Shown here piece by piece: positions 43,182 through 52,600 of a stretch of 64,000 nt of DNA. How positions within the stretch are numbered: position 1 is the first letter of the stretch; each line of letters begins with the position of its first letter. The stretch is from assembly GCA_963792785.1 (NCBI GenBank), contig CAWBXO010000004.1, forward strand, positions 124,001 through 188,000, in the 5' to 3' direction. This stretch comes from CAWIMX01 sp963792785 (GTDB taxonomy: Bacteria; Acidobacteriota; Vicinamibacteria; Vicinamibacterales; CAVVIG01). A program made the translations under genes and the position numbers. The notes under the pieces were generated by a model. The model saw only the letters and a program-made list of their open reading frames with translations, did not search any database and was not told the DNA's origin.

Positions 43182-44279
43182 ATGAAGCGAGTGATGGCGA
43201 TCGCGTCGGCAGTCCTGGTGGGTGCGGCTCTGGCGGCGCCGGCCTGGTCCCAGTCCGTGAACGATCTCGTCGCGCAGGCCGTGACCCCGCTGCCCGCCGA
43301 TCTGCGGGCCGGGGCCACCGTCGTCACGTACGATCCGACCACCGGGGCGCGCCAGGTGCTCCGGCAGGGCACGAACTTCGTCGAGTGCCAGCCGAGGAAT
43401 CCGGCCGACGGATTCACGCGGTGCTATAACAAGGTCCTGGGGCCGCGGCGCGACCTCGAAGCGAGGCTGCGGGCCCAGGGCCAGTCCGACGACCAGGTGT
43501 CCGCCGCGGTGGCCGCGGCCACCAAGGCCGGCACGATTCCCGCCCGGCCTCGCGGCACGATGTCGTACCGGCTCTACGACAAGCCCGACCGCATCCAGAA
43601 CCTGTGGGTGATGTCGGTGCCCGACGCCACCACGGAGACGATTGGCGTCTCCACGTCGCCGCAGCGCGATCCCGCGCTGCGCGGCCAGGGGCTCCCCTGG
43701 CTGATGCGCGCGGGCACGTCCGGCGCCCACGTGATGATTCCGATCAACCCACCGCCGGCCCGATCGACGATCACCGATCAAGCGGCCGACGAGATCTCGC
43801 AGGCCGTGCTGCCGCTGCCGGAGGACCTCCGCGCCGGCGCCACGGTCTACACCTACGACCGGACGACGGGCGCCAGAAAGGTGCTGCGCCAGGGCACGAA
43901 CGACTTTGAGTGCCAGCCGAGAGACCCGGACACCTTGTTCACGCGGTGCGCCGACAAGATCACCGGCCCGCGCCGCGACCTCCAGGCGAAGCTGCGGGCC
44001 CAGGGCAAGTCGGACGAGGAGGTCAGCGCGGCCGTGGCGGCCGCGACCAGGGCGGGCACGATCGCGAGCGCGCCGTTCGGGACGATGTCGTACCGGCTGT
44101 ACGGCAAGGACGACCGGATCCGCCTGCTCTGGATCATGTCGGTCCCCAACGCGACGCCGGACGAGATCGGCGTCTCCACCGCCCCTCAGCGCGCCAACGC
44201 CCTGAAGAACGACGGGAGGCCCTGGCTGATGCTGCCCGGGACGCCGAGCGCGCACATCATGATCCCGATCAATCGCTAG
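43182..44279 (+). CDS. Secreted protein with two tandem copies of an unknown domain
   Basis: A 365-aa protein with signal peptide (about 1-23). Residues 24-190 and 200-365 are two copies of the same sequence: each has LPxDLRAGATVxTYDxTTGAR, VLRQGTN, ECQPRxPxxxFTRC, GPRRDLxAxLRAQGxSDxxVSAAVAAAT, GTMSYRLY and a C-terminal HxMIPINP/R. Each copy has a Cys pair likely to form a disulfide. Domain family not recognised. It lies 12 bases after the NHL propeller gene, suggesting co-expression. Confidence 0.8.
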   Translation: MKRVMAIASAVLVGAALAAPAWSQSVNDLVAQAVTPLPADLRAGATVVTYDPTTGARQVLRQGTNFVECQPRNPADGFTRCYNKVLGPRRDLEARLRAQGQSDDQVSAAVAAATKAGTIPARPRGTMSYRLYDKPDRIQNLWVMSVPDATTETIGVSTSPQRDPALRGQGLPWLMRAGTSGAHVMIPINPPPARSTITDQAADEISQAVLPLPEDLRAGATVYTYDRTTGARKVLRQGTNDFECQPRDPDTLFTRCADKITGPRRDLQAKLRAQGKSDEEVSAAVAAATRAGTIASAPFGTMSYRLYGKDDRIRLLWIMSVPNATPDEIGVSTAPQRANALKNDGRPWLMLPGTPSAHIMIPINR

Positions 44280-44284
44280 GACCG

Positions 44285-44301
44285 GCGGCGGCAACCGCCG
44301 C
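44285..44301. terminator. Hairpin between convergent genes
   Basis: GCGGCGG and CCGCCGC with a 3-base loop, just after the stop of the duplicated secreted protein gene and ending at the stop of the selenoprotein gene. Likely a bidirectional terminator or a REP-type element. Confidence 0.5.
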
Positions 44302-44525
44302 TACAACGCGCGGCGAACGGCGGACAGGATCTGGTCGTCGTCGGGAAAGACCCCGGCGTCCTTCTTCGCGACGACCTCCTCGCCGACCCACACCGTGAAC
44401 TCGCCGCGCCCGCCGACGACGAGCTCGGCATCGTGCCCGGTCTCCTGCTTGATGAGTGCCGCCACACGGGCGGCACGCGGCTGGTAGTTTCAAACCTTGC
44501 AGTATCGAATGCTGATGCGCGGCAT
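44301..44525 (-). CDS. SelW/Rdx-family selenoprotein, in-frame UGA read as selenocysteine
   Basis: A 74-residue protein beginning MPRISIRYCKV-U-NYQPRAAR, where U is a TGA codon (44490-44492). This is the CxxU redox motif of the SelT/SelW/SelH (Rdx) thioredoxin-like family; homologues have CxxC or CxxU at this site followed by NY-PRA. The rest also fits: ELVVGGRGEFTVWVGEEVVAKKDAGVFPDDDQI. A strong GAGGAGG precedes ATG 44525 by 5 bases. A hairpin matching the bacterial SECIS rules starts 13 bases after the TGA. Inferred role: glutathione- or thiol-linked redox protein. Reading the TGA as a stop would leave an 11-residue peptide with a perfect family match beyond it. Confidence 0.82.
44456..44476 (-). 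promoter_or_regulatory. Candidate bacterial SECIS element
   Basis: On the minus strand, GTGCCGCC (44476-44469) and GGCGGCAC (44463-44456) form a perfect 8-base-pair stem around the loop CGTGT. The apical loop lies 21 bases after the UGA and has G as its second base, within the published rules for bacterial SECIS hairpins (about 16-37 bases from the UGA, G among the first two loop bases). Confidence 0.65.
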
Positions 44526-44565
44526 TTGTGCCTCCTCTGCAACTAGATTACCCTTCCACGCGAGC

Positions 44566-45567
44566 ATGCGACGCCTGTTTCTGCTGACGCTCGTCGCAGC
44601 GGCCGCCTGCGGCGGTCCGACCGCGCCCACGCCCGCGCAGACGACCCCCACGATGCCGGCGCCAGCGCCGCCGGCGGCCTCGCCAACCTGGACGGTCATG
44701 GGCACGGTCACCGAGACGCTCTCGGGGCTCGCGATTCCGAACGTCGCGGTGGCCATGGCCAGCGCCACGACGGTCCTGACCGACGGAAACGGCCACTTCA
44801 CGATCTCGACACAGACCGAGCCCTCGGGCGCCGCGCAGCTCACGCTGACAGCCGGCGGCTACATCACGCGCGTCACCTGGGCGATCCCGGGCACCGACCC
44901 GGCGCCGATCGCGGTGAGCCTCATCCGCGACGCGACGCCCTTCTCGCTCGGCTTTTACCGGCAGCTCGCCCGCGCCGATACCGACTACCCCGGATCCCTC
45001 TTCGAGCTCTCGCGCCTCGACTTCGCGCCGAAGGTCACGATCCAGACCGTGGACGCGACGGGCCACATCGTGGAACCGGAGGTGGTCGCGCTCGTCAGCG
45101 AGTGGGTCGGCATGGGCATCCACCTCTGGTCCAACGGCCGCTACGACGCGACGATCTCGACGAGTCCCGGCGCGCCGGTGGAGACGGCCGGGACCATCGC
45201 CGTCACCTTCGAGCGCGACCCGAACGCCAGCTATTGCGGGCGGGCCTACGTCGGCGCCAACCCGGGCCACATCTTCTACAACATCGATCGCTGCGCGTGC
45301 GGCAGCATCAAAGTCTCCCCGTTCGTCGTCCTGCACGAAGTGGGACACGCGATGGGGTTCTGGCACATCCCGCAGGGCCAGGGCGTGATGTCGCCGTACT
45401 ACATCAGCGACGGCTGCCGCCCGGCGGCGATGTCGGCGGCCGAGGTCACGCATGCGACGATCGCCTACGCGCGGCCGCGCGGGAACGAGGATCCCGACAC
45501 CGATCCCTCCTCGGTGGCGACGGCCTCGCGCGTGTCGGGGCCGCCGCGCGTCTGGGTTATCGACTAA
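44566..45567 (+). CDS. Metzincin-like zinc protease, lipoprotein
   Basis: A 333-aa protein with lipobox AAAC (Cys about residue 15), a Pro/Thr linker, a carboxypeptidase-regulatory-like beta domain (VMGTVTETLSGLAIPNVAVAM ... GHFTIST) and a C-terminal protease domain with VVLHEVGHAMGFWH, the HExxHxxGxxH metzincin zinc site, followed by a Met-turn (QGVMSPYY). Ten or so residues with paired cysteines (YCGRAYV, CACGSIKV) precede the site. ATG 44566 is chosen over 44497 because the lipoprotein signal starts there. It is divergent from the selenoprotein gene. Its stop overlaps the convergent regulator gene by 4 bases. Confidence 0.82.
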   Translation: MRRLFLLTLVAAAACGGPTAPTPAQTTPTMPAPAPPAASPTWTVMGTVTETLSGLAIPNVAVAMASATTVLTDGNGHFTISTQTEPSGAAQLTLTAGGYITRVTWAIPGTDPAPIAVSLIRDATPFSLGFYRQLARADTDYPGSLFELSRLDFAPKVTIQTVDATGHIVEPEVVALVSEWVGMGIHLWSNGRYDATISTSPGAPVETAGTIAVTFERDPNASYCGRAYVGANPGHIFYNIDRCACGSIKVSPFVVLHEVGHAMGFWHIPQGQGVMSPYYISDGCRPAAMSAAEVTHATIAYARPRGNEDPDTDPSSVATASRVSGPPRVWVID

Positions 45568-46604
45568 CCGGTACGACCGGGCGTCGATCTCATGATCATC
45601 TTCTGGACCTCCTCATTCGCGTTGATCGGAATGAGCGATACGTCAGAGTGTTCGCTGGAAAACACTCTGAAGATCTCATCCGCGAATGCGGGGCCGATCG
45701 AGTCGACGTTCCGGAAGTCCAAGAGCACTTCCTTGAATCTATCCACCCGCGTGAGAATGCGCTTGGCCTGAGAGCGGGACACCAGAGGCTCCTCGCTGGC
45801 GAATTCCAGGGCGAGGGTGGTCTTGTTGAACGCGTAGTCGTCCTGAGGCCTGCTGTACTGCTCGAAGATCTCTTGATCGGTGTGTGTCGAGCCAGGATCA
45901 ATCGACATGAAGATCGTGGTCCCTCGGCCAGAGTCTGGGTCAAGTCGAGTTTCCAAGAGCCAGTCACGCTTGGCCCTCGAGTGAGTGAGAAACAGGGTGC
46001 CGGACATGATCGAGAAGCGGTCGAACATTCTCGACGTAAAAAACAATCCCTCACCCGTGTGATGTTTGGGATCGGTCGTGAACTTGCCCTTCGTCAGCTC
46101 GAAGATCGCCTCTCGCGGTGATTCCAGATGGCAAGCGGCCTGCACTTTGTTGAAGATGCCGACACCGGCATCACTGACGATGAGTTCGACCTGCTTTCGA
46201 GATCGAGTGACGCTGAGCTGCATGCGGCCACTCTCGGAATGGTCGATGACGTTGTTCACCATTTCCGTGAAACCGTACGAGCAAATCTTGACGACATTCC
46301 TGGGAAGATCCTCCAACAGCGGGTGCGCGAAGTCGTCCCAGACCACATGTTCTTCGAGCGTGGGCGTGACGTCGTACTCGGCCTCGGACGCGTTCACGGC
46401 CAGCGAGTAGCGGCGAGCCTTCGTGCGTCCGGTCGCGTCGAGCACGCCCTCCCGCACCAGGGCGGCGATTTGTCGGTGGGCAAATTGCCGGGACACGCCG
46501 AGGCTGCCGGCTGCGAACGTGGCAATGTCCTGGGGATGCGCTTCGACGTGCTCAAGGACGAATTCTCGAAGGGCACTGGTCCGTTTGTTGTCCAAGGAGG
46601 CCAT
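45564..46604 (-). CDS. wHTH-GHKL ATPase-STAS-like (DUF4325) fusion regulator
   Basis: A 346-aa protein with three parts: an N-terminal winged helix (about 1-70, LGVSRQFAHRQIAALVREGVL), a GHKL-type ATP-binding domain (GFTEMVNNVIDHSESGRMQL as N-box, VSDAGVGIFNK as G1), and a C-terminal DUF4325/STAS-like domain (VLLDFRNVDSIGPAFADEIFRVF). GC content is clearly lower than in its neighbours, suggesting transfer. The combination resembles anti-sigma/anti-anti-sigma switching placed on one DNA-binding chain. Three TTGTAAAC repeats lie just upstream and are likely its own operator. Confidence 0.82.
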   Translation of the reverse strand: MASLDNKRTSALREFVLEHVEAHPQDIATFAAGSLGVSRQFAHRQIAALVREGVLDATGRTKARRYSLAVNASEAEYDVTPTLEEHVVWDDFAHPLLEDLPRNVVKICSYGFTEMVNNVIDHSESGRMQLSVTRSRKQVELIVSDAGVGIFNKVQAACHLESPREAIFELTKGKFTTDPKHHTGEGLFFTSRMFDRFSIMSGTLFLTHSRAKRDWLLETRLDPDSGRGTTIFMSIDPGSTHTDQEIFEQYSRPQDDYAFNKTTLALEFASEEPLVSRSQAKRILTRVDRFKEVLLDFRNVDSIGPAFADEIFRVFSSEHSDVSLIPINANEEVQKMIMRSTPGRTG

Positions 46605-46614
46605 ATTTGAAGGA

Positions 46615-46656
46615 TTGTAAACCTCAAGGCGATTATTGTAAACTTGTTTTGTAAAC
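46615..46656. promoter_or_regulatory. Triple TTGTAAAC direct repeat, likely operator
   Basis: TTGTAAAC occurs at 46615-46622, 46636-46643 and 46649-46656, with start-to-start spacings of 21 and 13 bases. They begin 11 bases upstream of the regulator's start codon, in an AT-rich patch. Binding by the regulator's own winged helix is inferred. Confidence 0.6.
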
Positions 46657-46770
46657 CTCTCAGCGCCGCGGCTCTCCTCTCACTCTTGCCTCCAGGTCTG
46701 ACGTAGACCCGCCCGTGGACTATCATCGGCCCGAACCGCCACCTCGACGGCGGCATCGAAGGAGCAGGAC

Positions 46771-48963
46771 ATGGCCGGATCAGGTTCGAGAGCAGCACTG
46801 GGCGTGGCGCTGGCCGTGGCGGTGGCCGCCGCCGGCAGCCGGGGCGCGGCGCAAAGCGGCACCGCCGGCTGGACGAGCAGCAACTACAACGAGACCGCCA
46901 ACCGCTACGTCCCCCTCGACCAGATCACCGCCGCCAACGTCGCCTCCCTCCAGCAGGTCTGGAGCTTCCACCTCAAGCCCGCCAGCTACGACGGCCGCCT
47001 GCGCCAGGACGAAGCCACGCCGATCGTCGTCGGCAACACGATGTACCTCGCGTCGCCCTACGGTGCGGTCCACGCGCTCGACGCGACGACCGGCGCCGTG
47101 AAGTGGACGTTCGCGCTGCCGAACAGCGAGATCCCGACCAAGCGCGGCGTGGCCTACTGGCCCGGCGCCGACGGCGTCGCGCCGTCGATCATCTTCGGCG
47201 GATCCGACGGCACGCTCTACTCGATCCGCGCCTCGGACGGCGCGCCCACACCCGGCTTCGGCACCAATGGCGTGGTGAACCTCAAGACGCGCGAGGTGAT
47301 GCAGACCGGAATGGAGGCGTCCTACCAGATCCTGTCGTCGCCGACGATCTACAAGAACCTGATCATCATCGGCGCGGGCACCGGTGAGGGCTCGGGCGGT
47401 CCGCGCGGCGGCACCGGACCCGCGGGCGACACGCGCGCCTGGGACGCGCGGACCGGCGACCTCGTCTGGACGTTCCACACCGTCCCCCGCCCCGGCGAAC
47501 TCGGGTACGACACCTGGGGCAAGAACAGCGCCGAGAGCCGGTCGGGCGTGAACGTGTGGGGCTACATGTCGGTCGACGAGGAGCGCGGCATCCTCTATAT
47601 GCCGCTCGGCGCGCCGACCTACGACCGCGTCGGTGTGGACCGCCCCGGCAACAACCTCTTCTCCTCGTCCGTCGTCGCCGTGGACGCCAACACCGGGAAG
47701 TATCTGTGGCACTTCCAGATGGTCCATCACGACATCTGGGACTACGACGCCCCGCCGGCGCCGCTCGTCGTGGATCTCGTGCGCGACGGCAAGACCGTGC
47801 CGGCCCTGCTCGTCGTCAACAAGGTCGGCCTGCTGTTCACGCTCAACCGCGTGACCGGCCAGCCGATCTTCCCGATCGAAGAGCGCCCGGTGCCGAAAAG
47901 CGATCTGCCCGGCGAGGAGGCCTCGCCCACGCAGCCGTTCCCGGTGAAGCCCGCGCCGCTCGTGCAGCTGACGGCGTCGCGCGACAACCTCTATAAAGGC
48001 GAGCCCGCGCTGCAGTCCTACTGCGAGCACATGGTGGACGACAACAACATGAAGCTCGGCGGGCCGTTCATGCCGATTGCCGTGAACCGCTACAGCATCT
48101 CGCCGCCCGGACCGGCCGGCGGGGTCAACTTCTGGGGCCCGGCCTACGACCCGAAGCTGCACCTGTTCATCACGAACACGAACAACATGTTCCAGCCGAT
48201 GCGCGTCGTGCAGCGGCCGGACGGCGGCTGGGCGAACTCGGGACCGCTCGCCGGCACGCGCCGCTTCGGCGACGCCGATCGCAAGCTGCTCTGCGGCCCG
48301 ACGCCGTGGGGCGAACTCGTCGCCGTGAATATGGATACGGGCGACTATTCCTACCGCAAGACGCTCGGCGTCTCCGACGCGCTGCCGCCCGGCATGCAGG
48401 ACACCGGGCGCGCCAGCACCGGCGGCGTGACGCTCACCGCGAGCGGCCTGACGTTTGTCGGCGGCACGGACGACTTCCGCTTCCGCGCGTTCGCAACGGC
48501 CACGGGCGAGAAGCTCTGGGAGGTGAAGATGCCGGCATCCATCGAGGCGACGCCCGTCACCTACATGGGATCGGACGGGCGGCAGTACGTCGCCGTGATC
48601 AGCACCGGCGGCGGGCTCACCGGGTCGGACGTGACCGACGATGAGATCGTCGTGTTCGCGCTGCCGAACGGCTCCGCGTCAACGGCCGCCTCGGCCGGAT
48701 CCCTCGCGTCCGCGGGCGCGACCGCATCCGCGGATGCGGCCGTCGCCGACAGCCCGCTGCTGCCGGCAGGCGAGGGTCGCGCGCTGACCCTGCGCGTGTG
48801 CTCGGGGTGCCACCCGGTCGATCAGGTGGCCGACGAACAGCTGGATCTCGACGGCTGGACGAATCTCGTGGACGACATGGCGGCGCAGGGCGCCGACGCG
48901 AGCGACGCCGAGCTTCGGCAGATCGTCGAGTATCTGGCGCAGGCGTTCCCGGCCTCGCGATAG
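46771..48963 (+). CDS. PQQ-dependent dehydrogenase with C-terminal cytochrome c
   Basis: A 730-aa periplasmic quinohaemoprotein. Signal peptide (about 1-27), then a PQQ beta-propeller: NRYVPLDQITAANVASLQQVWSFHL, repeated W-motifs, GVNVWGYMSVDEERGILYMPLGAP, HHDIWDYDAPPAPLVVDL and GGVTLTASGLTFVGGTDD. This is the membrane-type glucose-dehydrogenase-like subgroup. The C-terminus adds a heme c site CSGCH (about residue 677). GGAGCAGGAC precedes the ATG. The sugar or alcohol substrate cannot be deduced. Confidence 0.92.
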   Translation: MAGSGSRAALGVALAVAVAAAGSRGAAQSGTAGWTSSNYNETANRYVPLDQITAANVASLQQVWSFHLKPASYDGRLRQDEATPIVVGNTMYLASPYGAVHALDATTGAVKWTFALPNSEIPTKRGVAYWPGADGVAPSIIFGGSDGTLYSIRASDGAPTPGFGTNGVVNLKTREVMQTGMEASYQILSSPTIYKNLIIIGAGTGEGSGGPRGGTGPAGDTRAWDARTGDLVWTFHTVPRPGELGYDTWGKNSAESRSGVNVWGYMSVDEERGILYMPLGAPTYDRVGVDRPGNNLFSSSVVAVDANTGKYLWHFQMVHHDIWDYDAPPAPLVVDLVRDGKTVPALLVVNKVGLLFTLNRVTGQPIFPIEERPVPKSDLPGEEASPTQPFPVKPAPLVQLTASRDNLYKGEPALQSYCEHMVDDNNMKLGGPFMPIAVNRYSISPPGPAGGVNFWGPAYDPKLHLFITNTNNMFQPMRVVQRPDGGWANSGPLAGTRRFGDADRKLLCGPTPWGELVAVNMDTGDYSYRKTLGVSDALPPGMQDTGRASTGGVTLTASGLTFVGGTDDFRFRAFATATGEKLWEVKMPASIEATPVTYMGSDGRQYVAVISTGGGLTGSDVTDDEIVVFALPNGSASTAASAGSLASAGATASADAAVADSPLLPAGEGRALTLRVCSGCHPVDQVADEQLDLDGWTNLVDDMAAQGADASDAELRQIVEYLAQAFPASR

Positions 48964-48974
48964 CCGGGACCCGA

Positions 48975-49652
48975 TCACGCGAAGAAGGACTGCTCGAACT
49001 TCTCGATGTGCTCCTGCGCGAGCTGCTCGACGTTCATCGTGAGGAACAGCGAGGCCAGCTCGGTCAGGATCAGGGCGTTCACGAGCGAGTCGTTCTTGCA
49101 GAAGAGCCGGATGCGGTCCATCTGGCACTTGGTGGTGATCGTGATCTCGCGGTGGAATTGCTCGATCAGGTTCTGCGTTCGGGCCTTGTCGCCGCCGCAG
49201 GCCCAGAACATGTTCAGATAGATCCGCACGACGAGGCCCTCGGTCGCCATCAGGGGGTGGACACCGTAGAAGTACTTCCAGTATTTCTTCCCCACCTCGC
49301 AGTCGTACATCACGCAGAGCACGGAGACGTACTGGAGGGCGCGCTGGACGGTGGTTTCGGCGGATACCACCGTGCCGTCTGCGTGGCTGCAGTAGATCGC
49401 CTTCACGGGATCGTAGGACGCGTACCGATCGAACACTTCCCACACCGCCAACACCGGCCGGATGGCGTGGCAGGTGTCGCCGGTGCCCCGCTGCGGACAG
49501 ATGGTGCACAACTGGAAGGCCTCGGCCTCCTGCACGTCGAGCGGGATCTTCGCCGGATCGGCCAGCAACGCCAGGGCGCGTTCCTGGATGTGGTCGGGCG
49601 TGAGCGCGAGGCGCTCGCCATCCGGAAACTCAAGGTGCAGGCCGGGTTCCAT
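48975..49652 (-). CDS. Cys-rich hypothetical protein, not recognised
   Basis: A 225-aa soluble protein. The notable element is CTICPQRGTGDTCHAIRP, with three cysteines and a histidine suited to a metal site, then an all-helical C-terminal part (YVSVLCVMYDCEVGKKYWKYFYGVHPLMATEGLVVRIYLNMFWACGGD). Coding character is good and there is no signal peptide. It ends 12 bases from the convergent PQQ dehydrogenase gene and is 28 bases downstream of the kinase gene on the same strand. Confidence 0.7.
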   Translation of the reverse strand: MEPGLHLEFPDGERLALTPDHIQERALALLADPAKIPLDVQEAEAFQLCTICPQRGTGDTCHAIRPVLAVWEVFDRYASYDPVKAIYCSHADGTVVSAETTVQRALQYVSVLCVMYDCEVGKKYWKYFYGVHPLMATEGLVVRIYLNMFWACGGDKARTQNLIEQFHREITITTKCQMDRIRLFCKNDSLVNALILTELASLFLTMNVEQLAQEHIEKFEQSFFA

Positions 49653-49680
49653 GGATCCATCCTAGTCTGAAGTCGGGGCC

Positions 49681-52600
49681 CTACCGGCCCTCGCGCAGAA
49701 ACCGCTCGGCCAGGCGCGCGTGCGGGACCATGCGCAGCGCGCGGAAGTCCTCGAGCGCGGCCGCGACCATCGCGCGTCCGCGCTCGCGCTCGCCGGTGCC
49801 CGGCCGGCCGGCGATCGAACGGCCGTGCCAGGCGAGCACGGTCGGCTGCAGGATCCGGATCGGGATCTCGCGCGCGTCGGCCGCCGCGGCGGCGAAGTGC
49901 TCGTCGGCCTTGGCAATGAGGCCGCCCGCATCCGCGGCCAGCGCGGCGGCCAGGTGCGCGTTGGTCGGTCCCGCCAGAAACGGAATGCTCCTGAACCCGT
50001 TCTCGACGACCAGTCGCGTCAGCGGATAGAGCCGGGCGCAGTGCTCGGTGTCTCCGAGCCACGCCAGGCCGGGGGCCAGGCTGAGCACCGCGAGGAACGA
50101 GCCCAGCGTGTTCCGCCTCCCCGGCGTGGGCAGCCACGCTTCCACGGCCGGCGCCAGGGATCGGGCCCGAGCCTGAGGCCCGCTCAGCGCCGCCGCGACG
50201 AACAGGCACCCCTCCGACATGCCGTTCAGGTAACCCCGGTCCGGCCCGCCGGCCGCCGCCTCGAACATCTCGAGCGCGCGCGCTTCGTCGCCCAGGTACA
50301 GGCGAGTCGCGGCCGCGTACAGCTGGTTGACATGCGGTGATTCCGCGCGGTCCACGAGTTCGTCGCAGACGGTCAGGAAGGCGGTGAGGTCGCCGTCGCG
50401 GCTCAAGCGGCTGACGGCCTCCGCCCACCGAAGCAGCCACAGGGCGGCGTGATGGCCGATGCGTCGCGCCAGATCTTCCGCCGACTTCAGGAGCGAGACC
50501 ATCTCGACGCCGCGGCCCAGATAGGCGGCCTCGATGGCCCCTGCCAGCATGAGTTCCACGCGGGCGTACGGGTCGGCGTCCCCCAGGAGCGCGAGCGCCT
50601 GCCGGGTCGTCGCGCCGGCGGCTCTCAGATCGCCGCACGCGCGTTCCGCGGTGACCCTCGAGGCGAGCACGGTCCCCAGCACGTGCGGGTCGCCGCACTC
50701 CGTGGCGAGACGGGTGGCGGTGTCGATGTGCTCGAGGCCCTCGTCGAGACGGGCCAGCATCGCGAGCGCCGCGCCCAGGCTCGATTCGACGAGCGCCCGT
50801 TCGGCCCGCGCGCCGGCCGAGAGCGCCGCGAGCCCGCGCTCGAGGATGAGCCGCGCGCCGTCGGATCGCCCCAGCCAGAAGAGCCGCAGCGAGGCCCCGG
50901 TCGCGCTCGCCGAGATCCCGGCGTCGTCACCGAGGGCGGCGTGCAGGTCCAACGCGCGCTCGAACGCGGCGATCGCCTCGTCGTAGCGCCGGAGTCCCGC
51001 GAGCGCGACACCGCGACGCAGGTACGCGCCGGCCACCAGCGGATCGCTGTCAGGCAGCTCGAGGCTCACCAGGTTGTCGCAGATCTCGATCGTCTCCTCG
51101 AAGGCTCCTGCCTCATCGGCGGCGCGTCCGGCCGCGGCGAGCGCCGCCGCGGTGCGCTGGACGTCGGCTGCCGCGCCGGCGTGAAACAGATGGTGCGCCA
51201 GCACGGACGGCGGCCGATCGGCCGACGCCCCCGCCCGCTCGAGCGCGTCGGCGATGCGCAGGTGCATGCGCTGCCGCCGGGGAAACGAGAGCCCGTCGAC
51301 GAGCGTGGTGCGGATCAGCTCGTGCACGAACGCGTAGCGGGCCATCCGCCGGCTCGCGTCGATCGTCACGAGCTGGGCGCGCTCGGCCTGCTCGAGAGCG
51401 TCGAGCACGTCGTCCTCGGGGACGCCCGCCGCGGCCAGGAGCACGTCGAGGGGAAACGTCCGGCCGATCACGGCCGCGGCGGTGAGGACCTTGCGCGCCT
51501 GCTCGCCGAGCCGATCGAGACGCCGGCCGACCACGAGCCGCACGCCCTCCGGCACCTCCACGGCGCCCACGCGGAGATCCGCTTTCCACTGTCCGCTCTC
51601 GTCGAAGAGCCGCCCCTCCTCGGCCAGGTGCTGGTACACCTCCTCGACGAAGAAGGGGTTGCCCTCGGTCTCCCGGAACACCACGCGCGACAGGCCCGAA
51701 GGCGGCGCCGAGCCGCTCATCGCCGACAGCATCTCCCCCACGCCCGCCTCGTCGAGCCGGCGCAGCGCGATGCGCGTCGCCAGCCGCTGCCGCAGCAGGC
51801 CTTCGAGCGTCCGCGCGAACGGGCGGCCGACGTCGAGCTCGACGTCACGATAGGTGCCCACGACGAGCAGACGCATCGACGGGAGATGCGGGGCCAGGTG
51901 GGACAGGAACTGCAGCGACGGCCCGTCGGCCCAGTGCAGATCGTCCAGCAGCAGCACGCCGGGCGATTTCTGCGCGCCGCGGCGCAGGTATTCGAGCATC
52001 CCGTTGAAGACGAGCTGGCGCCGCTGCTCGGTGGGCAGCTCCGGCATCAGGTCGATGTCGTCGTAGGTGCGGCGCAGGCTCGGCACGATCGACGCGATCT
52101 CCGGCGCCTCGTCGCCCATCGCGATCCGGACGGCTCGCGGCACGAGCCGCGCGGCCTCCTCGGTGATTTCCACGAACGGCACGAAGGACGGCGCGCCCTC
52201 CATCTCGTAGCAGTGGCCCGTGAGACAGAGGCAGCCGCGCTGCCGCGCGACGCGCTGCAGCTCGCGCGACAGCCGCGTCTTGCCCACGCCGGGCTCGCCG
52301 CCGATGAGCACCAGGCCGCCCTGCCCCGTCAGCATCCGATCCAGCATCCACCAGAGCTCGGCCGTCTCGGCCTCACGCCCCACGAACGGCGTCCGCTCCG
52401 CCGCGTCGGCCGCGGCCACCTCGCCGATCGACGTCGTGGTCCCGCGTGCGTCGCGCAGCGCGTCGAGCTGGGCGCGCACGTCGCGCATCGACTGCGGCCG
52501 TTCCGCGCAGGCCTTGGCGAGCATCCGCCGCACCACGGCCGCCAGCGCGGGGACCTCGTCCAGATCGCGCGCCCCGCCGACCGGCGGGTCGCGCAGGATC

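Noticed and set aside
44301..44525. Pseudogene of a SelW/Rdx protein with a nonsense mutation
   Set aside because: The TGA is exactly at the Sec position of CxxU, the rest of the gene is intact, and a SECIS-like hairpin follows. Kept as an alternative until the Sec machinery is checked.
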